NCBI RefSeq assembly: GCF_918698245.1
Contig: NZ_CAKKMS010000011.1
Coordinates: 1-64,000 of the forward strand
Length of the DNA stretch: 64,000 nt
Direction of reading: 5' to 3'
Origin: Pedobacter sp. Bi126
GTDB lineage: Bacteria; Bacteroidota; Bacteroidia; Sphingobacteriales; Sphingobacteriaceae
The stretch's first letter is position 1, and the number at the start of each line of letters is the position of its first letter. Made by a program: the position numbers and the translations under genes. Under the pieces are notes generated by a model that saw nothing but the letters and a program-made list of their open reading frames with translations, made no database searches and was not told the DNA's origin. This document shows, piece by piece, positions 49,277-56,610 of the stretch.

Positions 49277-50806
49277 TTATTCCCACTCGATAGTTGCAGG
49301 TGGTTTTGAGCTGATATCGTATACCACCCTATTGATTCCTTTAACTTTATTGATAATCTCGTTTGAGATTTTAGCCAATACCGGATAAGGTAAATGGCAC
49401 CAATCTGCAGTCATGCCATCAAGTGATTCAACCGCTCTTAATGCAATTACATTTTCGTAAGTACGCTCATCGCCCATCACTCCAACAGATCTTACCGGTA
49501 AGAAGATTGCGCCTGCCTGCCATACTTTGTCGTAAAGGCCTGCTTCTTTTAAATTATCGATATAAATTTTATCGGCATCTTGTAAAATGGCAACTTTTTC
49601 TGGAGTAACTTCTCCGATAATGCGGATACCTAAGCCTGGGCCTGGAAATGGGTGGCGGCCTAAAATAAACGATTCTAATCCTAAAGTGGTGCCTACTCTT
49701 CTTACTTCATCTTTAAACAAAGTTTTAAGTGGCTCTACTACTTTAAGTTTCATAAAATCTGGCAAACCACCTACATTATGGTGCGATTTTATGGTTGCCG
49801 ACGGCCCTTTAACTGAAACCGATTCAATAATATCAGGATAGATTGTACCTTGGGCCAACCACTTTACATCTTGGATCAGGTGAGATTCTTCGTCGAAAAC
49901 TTCGATAAATACACGGCCAATAATTTTACGTTTTGTTTCCGGATCTTCAACTCCGGCCAACTGGCCCAAGAATTTGTCTTTAGCATCAACGCCTTTAATA
50001 TTTAAGCCAAAATCTTTATACTGCTCTAAAACACTTTCATATTCGTTTTTACGCAATAAACCATTATCAACAAATATACAGTGTAGGTTTGTACCGATGG
50101 CTTTATGTAAAAGTACCGCAGCAACACTACTGTCAACGCCACCTGAAAGTGCCAAAACAACTTTATCGTTACCTACAGTAGCTTTAATATCAGCAATTGT
50201 GGTTTCAACAAAAGCAGCAGAAGTCCAGTCCTGGCTGCATCCGCAAATATCAACCAAGAAGTTTTCTAACAGGATTTTCCCATCAATACTGTGCGTTACC
50301 TCAGGGTGAAACTGGATGGCATAAGTATCTGAATCTTTAAGATGGTAAGCTGCCACTTTTACGCTATCGGTACTGGCAATCAGTTCAAAATTTTCCGGAA
50401 TATCGGTAATGGTATCGCCATGACTCATCCAAACTTGTGAACCGATGTTAATGCCTTTAAATAATTTATTCTCCTGGTTTACAAAATTCAGGTTAGCACG
50501 ACCATATTCCCGTGTTGAAGATGGCTGAACTGCACCGCCAGAATGTTGGGCAATATATTGTGCACCATAACAAACAGCCAATAAAGGAAATTTTAAATGG
50601 TATTTCGATAAATCGATCTGAGGTGCATCTTCCTGACGAACAGAGAATGGACTACCCGAAAAAATAACCCCTTTTACATCAGGCGTAACCTCAGGAAGAT
50701 TGTTGTATGGATATATTTCACAGTAAATATTTAGTTCGCGAACCCTACGAGCGATGAGTTGTGTAAATTGCGAACCAAAATCGACGATAATGATTTTTTC
50801 TTGCAT
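49277..50806 (-). CDS. guaA: GMP synthase (glutamine-hydrolysing)
   Basis: GuaA makes GMP from XMP, ATP and glutamine. The 509-residue product has a class I glutamine amidotransferase domain with catalytic Cys in LLAVCYGAQYIAQ and FHPEVTHS, then an ATP pyrophosphatase domain with LSGGVDSSVAAVLLHKAIG, and the C-terminal dimerisation domain ending in PPATIEWE. The start at 50806 begins MQEKIIIVDFGSQ, the family norm; an upstream start at 50821 adds five residues. A TAnnTTTG element ends four bases before it. Confidence 0.95.
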   Translation of the reverse strand: MQEKIIIVDFGSQFTQLIARRVRELNIYCEIYPYNNLPEVTPDVKGVIFSGSPFSVRQEDAPQIDLSKYHLKFPLLAVCYGAQYIAQHSGGAVQPSSTREYGRANLNFVNQENKLFKGINIGSQVWMSHGDTITDIPENFELIASTDSVKVAAYHLKDSDTYAIQFHPEVTHSIDGKILLENFLVDICGCSQDWTSAAFVETTIADIKATVGNDKVVLALSGGVDSSVAAVLLHKAIGTNLHCIFVDNGLLRKNEYESVLEQYKDFGLNIKGVDAKDKFLGQLAGVEDPETKRKIIGRVFIEVFDEESHLIQDVKWLAQGTIYPDIIESVSVKGPSATIKSHHNVGGLPDFMKLKVVEPLKTLFKDEVRRVGTTLGLESFILGRHPFPGPGLGIRIIGEVTPEKVAILQDADKIYIDNLKEAGLYDKVWQAGAIFLPVRSVGVMGDERTYENVIALRAVESLDGMTADWCHLPYPVLAKISNEIINKVKGINRVVYDISSKPPATIEWE

Positions 50807-50809
50807 CCG

Positions 50810-50817
50810 CAAAGGTA
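50810..50817 (-). promoter_or_regulatory. TAnnTTTG promoter -7 element before guaA
   Basis: On the minus strand the bases read TACCTTTG and end three bases before the guaA ATG. As with bamD, the transcript would start at or near the start codon. Confidence 0.45.
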
Positions 50818-51058
50818 CCAATTAGATATGAGATTTGAGGCTGCAGATTTGAGATTTTTAGCTTAAAAAAGTCCGAAGTCGGCAGCCAGGAGCCCGAAGT
50901 CAGTTTGGAGTCAATTAACCGCTTCAAACAGTTAACCGATTAACCAGCATAACTAAAAGTCGGTAGTTAGAAGTCCAAAGTCGATTAACTGATTAACAAT
51001 TAACCAGTAAACTACTTGCCGTTACCAATAAACTACTGACAAATGAACCAATGAACCT

Positions 51059-51517
51059 TTACGATTCCATCAAAACCACCTCAACTCCAAATTTCCGCAA
51101 AAAGTCTACTCCTTCGTCGCTAGGCAAACCTTTGTAAGCCGCATACGATTTAGAATAATAAACCAATTTAATTCCTGAAGATAAAATCAACCTTGCGCAA
51201 GCAATACAAGGCGATAAGGTGGTATACAAAGTACAACCTTCAATTTTCGAACCGTTTTTAGAAGCATACAGGATTGCATTCTCCTCAGCGTGTAAGGCTA
51301 AAGAACAACTGCCCTTACTATCACGCGCACAGCCATGCTCTGGCCATTCCTCATCGCAATTGTGCGTACCAGCTGGCGGGCCATTGTAGCCGATAGAAAT
51401 AATACGGGTATCTTTTGTTAACACTGCACCTACATGGGCACGCACGCAATGCGAACGGGCTGCCAAATCGGTGGCAAGGTTCATAAATATCGAATCGAAA
51501 CTTGGTTTATCTGCCAT
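51059..51517 (-). CDS. Deoxycytidylate (dCMP) deaminase
   Basis: The 152-residue protein is a zinc-dependent cytidine/deoxycytidylate deaminase, converting dCMP to dUMP for thymidylate supply. Zinc ligands and the catalytic glutamate are in LHAEENAIL and LSPCIACARLILS; a further conserved segment GTHNCDEEWPEHGC fits the dCMP-deaminase class. Start chosen at 51517 (MADKPSFDSIF); a start at 51538 adds seven residues. The 3' end touches a CCAATGAACC fragment of the low-complexity repeat type. Confidence 0.88.
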   Translation of the reverse strand: MADKPSFDSIFMNLATDLAARSHCVRAHVGAVLTKDTRIISIGYNGPPAGTHNCDEEWPEHGCARDSKGSCSLALHAEENAILYASKNGSKIEGCTLYTTLSPCIACARLILSSGIKLVYYSKSYAAYKGLPSDEGVDFLRKFGVEVVLMES

Positions 51518-51581
51518 TATAAAAATCAAAAAAGCCACAAAGAACTAAATCTCTGTGGCTGCAAAATTACTTTATTAAAAA

Positions 51582-53018
51582 TTAATGTCCGCCAGAAATT
51601 TTTTGATCAAAGTTTATTCCTTGTGATCTTAATATTCCAGCCACTTTCCAGGCATAGAATGCCAAGTAAGCAAAACAGATAATCCCTACAATATAACTGT
51701 ATTGAATACCTGTAAATTCTGATACCGCACCTTGTGCCCAGCTAATAATACCACCGCCCATAATCATCATAATTAAGAAGCTACTTCCCTGACTGGTGTG
51801 TTTGCCTAAACCGCTTACTGCCAAGGTAAAAATACAAGGCCATAAAGTGCTACAGAATAAACCTACACTGGTAATGGCATAAACACTTACCATCCCCTTA
51901 GTAAACATTCCGATTAATAACGCAGTAATACCTATTGCCGAAAAGATTAGCAACATACGGGCCGGGTTACCTTTACTCGCCATATCAGCAGCAATTAATA
52001 CTAAGATAATCAAACCGTATACATAAAATGGAGCAAGATCATGTTTTGCTATAGCATTTACAGCTAAGAAAATACCAAAAGCTAAATATGGCGCAATAAA
52101 ACGTAATACTTTTTGTGTGCCGATATTATCAGTAAAAGCTTCAACAGCACCTGTCCAACGACCGATCATCATACTTGCCCAATATAAAGAGATATAAGGG
52201 GCAATATCTTTAATGGCAAAGCCTAAATCTTTCTCCATATAAGCTGGTAGATTACTTGCGGTAGATACCTCGACACCCACATAAACAAATATGGCAATCA
52301 TACCCAAAACCAATTGCGGATATTGCAAAGCTGATCCCTTAATCGATTTAGTATCCTCAACCACAGCTTCAACCAAAGCAGGTCTATCAGGCAAAGACGA
52401 CATTTTTAAGAAAACAGCAACGGCAATAAAAGCAACACCCAAAATTAGATATGGAATTTTAACGCTTTCTATACTAATATTTGTAGTTGCATTTGCCGCA
52501 GAACCAAAAATAGCGAAACTTACAATAAGTGGTCCAATGGTTGTACCAAAGTTATTAATACCACCGGCAAGCGTTAAACGTTGCGAACCTGTTTTAATTG
52601 GCCCTAATGCAATAGCTAATGGATTTGCAACAGTTTGCTGTAAGGAGAAACCTAATGCTACAATAAATAAGCCTGAAAGCATTAAAGGAAATGAATGCAT
52701 GTTTGCTGCAGGATAAAACAATAAGGTTCCAAGTGCCGAAATAACCAGACCAAGCGCAAGCGAATTTTTATAACCCAGTTTGTTTACAATATCTTGTCCT
52801 ATTACAACAGAAATACCGTTATAAATTAAAGCACCCACTGTATAAGCAATATAAAATGCTAATGAAACCAATTGACTTTCGGCTTGCGATAAATCAAAAG
52901 CTTTTTTAAATACCGGTATTAAAATGTCATTACTGGCGGCTACAAAGCCCCAGAAAAAGAATACCGTAACCAAAGGAATAAACTGCCCCCACTTGGTTTG
53001 TGTTTGTTCTGAACTCAT
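51582..53018 (-). CDS. FucP-type sugar MFS permease
   Basis: The 478-residue protein has twelve membrane segments and the FucP-family opening PLVTVFFFWGFVAASNDILIP, with the ND pair typical of fucose/glucose/galactose:H+ symporters. Further family blocks are SLQQTVANPLAIALGP and GGINNFGTTIGPL. The sugar cannot be assigned. It lies 64 bases upstream of the dCMP deaminase on the same strand, without a functional link. Confidence 0.85.
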   Translation of the reverse strand: MSSEQTQTKWGQFIPLVTVFFFWGFVAASNDILIPVFKKAFDLSQAESQLVSLAFYIAYTVGALIYNGISVVIGQDIVNKLGYKNSLALGLVISALGTLLFYPAANMHSFPLMLSGLFIVALGFSLQQTVANPLAIALGPIKTGSQRLTLAGGINNFGTTIGPLIVSFAIFGSAANATTNISIESVKIPYLILGVAFIAVAVFLKMSSLPDRPALVEAVVEDTKSIKGSALQYPQLVLGMIAIFVYVGVEVSTASNLPAYMEKDLGFAIKDIAPYISLYWASMMIGRWTGAVEAFTDNIGTQKVLRFIAPYLAFGIFLAVNAIAKHDLAPFYVYGLIILVLIAADMASKGNPARMLLIFSAIGITALLIGMFTKGMVSVYAITSVGLFCSTLWPCIFTLAVSGLGKHTSQGSSFLIMMIMGGGIISWAQGAVSEFTGIQYSYIVGIICFAYLAFYAWKVAGILRSQGINFDQKISGGH

Positions 53019-53161
53019 TTTTTAAATCTAGTTTTAGTGGCTCTAAACATAAATAAAAAAAAATGAAAACCAGTAAATTTTATGCAACCTATGCAACAAA
53101 AATAAATGTTAAATGTTTAGGTATAAAGTTGCATATTCGCATATTATAAACAATACAATGC

Positions 53162-53788
53162 ATGTTTGAAGCCATATTACTAGGTATAGGAGCAGGGATT
53201 ATTTCGTCGTTTTTAACAGGGCCGGTATTTTTTGCAATGATCAAAACCAGCATTGAGAGGGGTTTCAAAGCTGGGTTTTCTTTAGCTGTTGGCGTAATTA
53301 TTAGTGATGTGGTCTTAATTGGCCTGGTTCTTTTTGGCAGCCAGTTTTTGGATTATCAAGCAGAGTTTGATAAATATGTAGGGACCATTGGGGGCCTATT
53401 CTTGTTAGCAGTAGGCATATATTACCTGGTTTCTAAAATAACAGTGCACTATAATAGTTCAACCCTTCAAAAAGTAAGTAAACGTGGTTATGTAATAAAA
53501 GGATTTTTAATGTGCATCCTTACCCCCTCTACCTTAATGTTCTGGATCATTGTAAGCGGGATTATCTCGGTTAAATTGAATAACATGCTGAACGAAAAGC
53601 TAGTCTGCTTTTTTATTGCCATGGCTACCCAATTGAGTATAGATGGTGCAAAGAGTTTCTACTCGAGTAAACTCCGTTATAAAATAAAAGAAGATGCGCT
53701 TAAAAAGCTGAATAAAATCGCAGGGGTGGTCATCATCTTTTTTGCCATTTGGCTGATCGTTAAAACTTACCTGAAGTTCTACGTATAG
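53162..53788 (+). CDS. LysE/RhtB family transporter
   Basis: The 208-residue protein has six membrane segments and the LysE-type opening LGIGAGIISSFLTGPVFFAMIKTSIERGF, a family of amino-acid exporters. The Lys-rich cytoplasmic loop is near residues 96-115, and the second half repeats the first topology. It is divergent from the MFS permease gene. The substrate is unknown. Confidence 0.8.
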   Translation: MFEAILLGIGAGIISSFLTGPVFFAMIKTSIERGFKAGFSLAVGVIISDVVLIGLVLFGSQFLDYQAEFDKYVGTIGGLFLLAVGIYYLVSKITVHYNSSTLQKVSKRGYVIKGFLMCILTPSTLMFWIIVSGIISVKLNNMLNEKLVCFFIAMATQLSIDGAKSFYSSKLRYKIKEDALKKLNKIAGVVIIFFAIWLIVKTYLKFYV

Positions 53789-53924
53789 GTTTTCACCACA
53801 AAGACTATAAAGAAAACGCAATACACATCTTATCGTTAGCCACGGAAACACAGAACACACGGAATTTCTCACGTTTTGTCATCCTGAGCCGAGTCGAGGG
53901 GCCGACAAAAATTACTAAACAGTT

Positions 53925-54260
53925 TTTTATTTTTTGAAAAACAGGTGCAATGCTTCTTCCGCCGTAGTCCGTATCCCCACGAACCGCTAAAATCATTAAC
54001 TTCTGTTCTCCAATATCAGTAATAACACTAAAACAGATCCTGAAATAAATCCGATAGCTATCGGATCAGGATGACACACTGTTGGGAAACAATTGAACCT
54101 TCACGAAGTTAATTAAGTTGTGCCTTTGTGTCTTGGTTGGTTAAAAGTTTTGAAAACTAGGCTCAGTGCTACTATTACTGTTAGTCCTGCCAATGCTGCA
54201 AGTCCTCGGCAAATGAAGAATTTGCCTCCGGGCTTTTCGCGAATGTCAGGTTTAGGTAGG
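53925..54260 (+). repeat. Degenerate copy of the dispersed intergenic repeat family
   Basis: It shows family blocks in order: TTTTTTGAAAAACAGGTGCAAT, CCGCCGTAGTCCG, a second start at TTTTGAAAACTAGGCTCAGTG, TGTTAGTCCTGCCAATGCTG and GTCAGGTTTAGGTAGG. The TTAGTCC(T/C)GCCA block matches the copy at 38226-38496. Borders are uncertain; it may be two partial copies. Confidence 0.45.
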
Positions 54261-54423
54261 AAAAGATTGTTACCTTTTTTGATGGTCACCTTGAGCGGAG
54301 TCGAAGGACTCTTCTCTGCATAGGAAGCTACAATTTGTGTCTTCGTGCTCAGTGCTAAACAGGGGCTCGGAACTCTTCTTTTCTCTGTGCAAACTCGTTG
54401 TTCTCAGGTGGTAAAAAACAAAA

Positions 54424-54452
54424 AAATAGCCCATATAAAATATGAGCTATTT
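54424..54452 (-). terminator. Terminator of the purF-type gene
   Basis: AAATAGCCCATAT (54424-54436) pairs with ATATGAGCTATTT (54440-54452) with one mismatch. On the minus strand it is followed by a T-run. Confidence 0.75.
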
Positions 54453-54485
54453 GTTATTCAAGTCCTCTTTAGGAGGTTTAGGGGT

Positions 54486-56387
54486 CTAATAAGCCCTTTG
54501 GTTATTTCCTTCTTTCCAGTTAACGAAAGCTTTATTTACCACTTTGTTACCACCTGGGGTAGGATAATTTCCTGAGAAATACCAGTCACCTTTGTTTTTC
54601 GGACAAGCTTCGTGCAAGTTCTCTAAACTTTGATAAATTACTTCAACCTCAGCAACAGTACCTTTTGGCGTAATAATTTGTGCAATTTTAGCCGAAATTT
54701 CTTCAGGCGTAAACGGTTTATAAATTTCCTTAACGTGATTTACAATTTCTTCTTTAGGTAAAAGTAACGAAGCTTTACATTTGGTGTAAACGTCTTCGAT
54801 CACCTGCCACATACCACGCTCCGTTAACAACTGAATGGCCGCATCGAAAGCCACGAACTGTCCCATTCTACTCATATCGATACCATAACAATCAGGGTAA
54901 CGGATCTGAGGTGCAGAAGAAACAATAATAATTTTCTTAGGGTGTAAACGGTCAACGATTTTAATGATACTCTGTTTTAAGGTTGTACCACGTACAATCG
55001 AATCATCAAGCGCCACTAAAGTATCCTGGTGGTTATTGATAATCCCATAGGTAGTATCGTAAACGTGTGCCACCATTTCGCTCCGGTCTGCATCCTGTGT
55101 AATAAAAGTTCTCAGTTTTACATCTTTAACCGCAAGCTTTTCTACACGGGGTGCTAAAGATAACAGGTCTTCAAGCTGCTGATCTGTTAATGTTTCTTTT
55201 TTATGTAAAAGTATATCTTTCTGGTGCCTGCGTACATATTGCTGAACACCATCAACCATTCCAAAAAAGGCTACTTCTGCCGTATTTGGAATAAATGAGA
55301 ATACTGTATTTTTTAAATCGTAATTAACGGCCTGAAGAATTTTATCGCTTAATAAACGACCTAACTGCTTGCGCTCGCGGTAAATTTCTACATCACTTCC
55401 TTTTGAGAAATAGATGCGCTCGAACGAGCACGATAATCTTTCGGTAGGCTCGCGGAACTGCTCCATGCTTACCTCGCCGTTTTTCTTGATGATTAAAGCA
55501 TGACCAGGATCAATCTCTTTAACATCTTTGAACTGGATATTAAATGCAGTTTGTAAAGCAGGCCTTTCAGATGCCGCTACAACGATCTCGTCATCATAAT
55601 AGTAATACGCCGGACGGATACCTGCCGGATCGCGCATAATGAACGAATCGCCATTACCCACCATACCACAGATTGAATAACCTCCATCCCATGTTTTGGC
55701 TGAGCGGCGAAGAATATTCGCGATATCTAAATTATCAGATATTTTGTGTGTAATCGCAACGTTATCATGTCCTTCTTTTTTGTATTGATCGAAAAGCTCC
55801 TGGTTTTCATCATCTAAAAAGTGACCGATTTTTTCCAATACCGTTACGGTATCTGCTTTTTCTTTTGGATGCTGACCTAACTCGTACAATTGCTCCAATA
55901 ACTCATCAACATTCGTCATGTTGAAATTACCTGCAATTACCAGGTTACGTGTCATCCAGTTGTTTTGCCTTAAAAAAGGGTGGCAATTTTCGATGCTGTT
56001 TTTACCATGTGTACCATAACGCAAATGGCCCATTAACACCTCGCCGATAAAGCTTACGTTGTTTTTGAGCCATTCTGTATCCTGCATTAATTCAGGGGTG
56101 TTTTCCTGGATATCGACAAATTTGTTCTGTACATATTCGAAGATATCTGCTACCGCATTAGATGCCATGCTCCGATATCGGCTAATGTACCTACTGCCCG
56201 GTTTCATATCCAGTTTAATGGTGGCAATACCTGCGCCATCCTGGCCCCGGTTATGCTGTTTTTCCATTAAAAGGTATAATTTGTTAAGGCCGTAAAGTGC
56301 TGTACCGTACTTTTGCTGGTAGTAAGAAAGTGGTTTTAACAGGCGAATAAAAGCGATTCCGCATTCGTGTTTTATCTGATCACTCAT
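54486..56387 (-). CDS. Amidophosphoribosyltransferase-type glutamine amidotransferase (PurF-like)
   Basis: This 633-residue protein has an N-terminal class II glutamine amidotransferase domain followed by a phosphoribosyltransferase domain. The nucleophile is probably Cys9 in HECGIAF, after an eight-residue leader; PurF normally exposes Cys1. The phosphoribosyl pyrophosphate motif is in LVALDDSIVRGTTLKQSI, with MSRMGQFVAF later. Typical PurF is about 470-505 residues, so this is a long form; Bacteroidota often carry both. It would make phosphoribosylamine, the first step of purine synthesis, but may be a divergent paralogue. Start chosen at 56387; an upstream start at 56408 adds seven residues. 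Confidence 0.85.
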   Translation of the reverse strand: MSDQIKHECGIAFIRLLKPLSYYQQKYGTALYGLNKLYLLMEKQHNRGQDGAGIATIKLDMKPGSRYISRYRSMASNAVADIFEYVQNKFVDIQENTPELMQDTEWLKNNVSFIGEVLMGHLRYGTHGKNSIENCHPFLRQNNWMTRNLVIAGNFNMTNVDELLEQLYELGQHPKEKADTVTVLEKIGHFLDDENQELFDQYKKEGHDNVAITHKISDNLDIANILRRSAKTWDGGYSICGMVGNGDSFIMRDPAGIRPAYYYYDDEIVVAASERPALQTAFNIQFKDVKEIDPGHALIIKKNGEVSMEQFREPTERLSCSFERIYFSKGSDVEIYRERKQLGRLLSDKILQAVNYDLKNTVFSFIPNTAEVAFFGMVDGVQQYVRRHQKDILLHKKETLTDQQLEDLLSLAPRVEKLAVKDVKLRTFITQDADRSEMVAHVYDTTYGIINNHQDTLVALDDSIVRGTTLKQSIIKIVDRLHPKKIIIVSSAPQIRYPDCYGIDMSRMGQFVAFDAAIQLLTERGMWQVIEDVYTKCKASLLLPKEEIVNHVKEIYKPFTPEEISAKIAQIITPKGTVAEVEVIYQSLENLHEACPKNKGDWYFSGNYPTPGGNKVVNKAFVNWKEGNNQRAY

Positions 56388-56405
56388 TGTGTGGGTTTGA
56401 AGCCG

Positions 56406-56413
56406 CAAAGTTA
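56406..56413 (-). promoter_or_regulatory. TAnnTTTG promoter -7 element before the purF-type gene
   Basis: On the minus strand the bases read TAACTTTG. It lies 19 bases before the ATG at 56387; a TTG about 16 bases further upstream is a possible -33 element. Confidence 0.5.
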
Positions 56414-56529
56414 TCCTTTTAACTTGTTACAACCTAAAGAAAAATGTTTTCTTTTAAGATGATGAGTTTTAGCTGACAGATGTTCCAAATGTATGGTAAC
56501 ATGCATTTCTCATTAAAAATTCTGTATTA

Positions 56530-56552
56530 TTAATTAGAATCTTTCTAAATAA
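56530..56552. promoter_or_regulatory. Fur-like inverted repeat upstream of the operon promoter
   Basis: TTAATTAGAA (56530-56539), centre TCT, TTCTAAATAA (56543-56552): nine of ten arm positions pair. The AT-rich TTAGAA/TTCTAA form resembles iron-regulator boxes described in Bacteroidota. It ends at the -33 element of the TonB receptor promoter. Identity of the regulator is inferred. Confidence 0.5.
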
Positions 56553-56584
56553 TTTGCATGGTTAGTGTAAATTTCACACTTTTG
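56553..56584 (+). promoter_or_regulatory. Promoter of the TonB receptor - peroxidase operon
   Basis: TTTG (56553-56556), 20 bases, CACTTTTG (56577-56584), which matches TAnnTTTG at all but the first position. Predicted start near 56588, giving a leader of about 22 bases to the TTG at 56610. Confidence 0.5.
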
Positions 56585-56597
56585 CCTCATTATTAAG

Positions 56598-56610
56598 ATT
56601 TAGTCTAAAT
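56598..56610. promoter_or_regulatory. Second dyad, overlapping the operon start codon
   Basis: ATTTAG-T-CTAAAT is a perfect 6-1-6 palindrome at 56598-56610. It shares the CTAAAT arm with the dyad at 56530-56552, lies after the predicted transcription start and its last base is the first base of the start codon, so binding would block transcription. Confidence 0.5.

Larger units (their letters stand above)
53789..54485. other. Gene-free spacer with dispersed repeats
   Basis: The 697 bases contain interspersed repeat fragments near 53875-53905 and 54050-54075, a degenerate copy of the dispersed family at about 53925-54260, a 'ccttgagcggagtcgaag' fragment near 54290-54307, and the purF terminator. 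The open frames here follow repeats and are not supported as genes. Confidence 0.55.
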
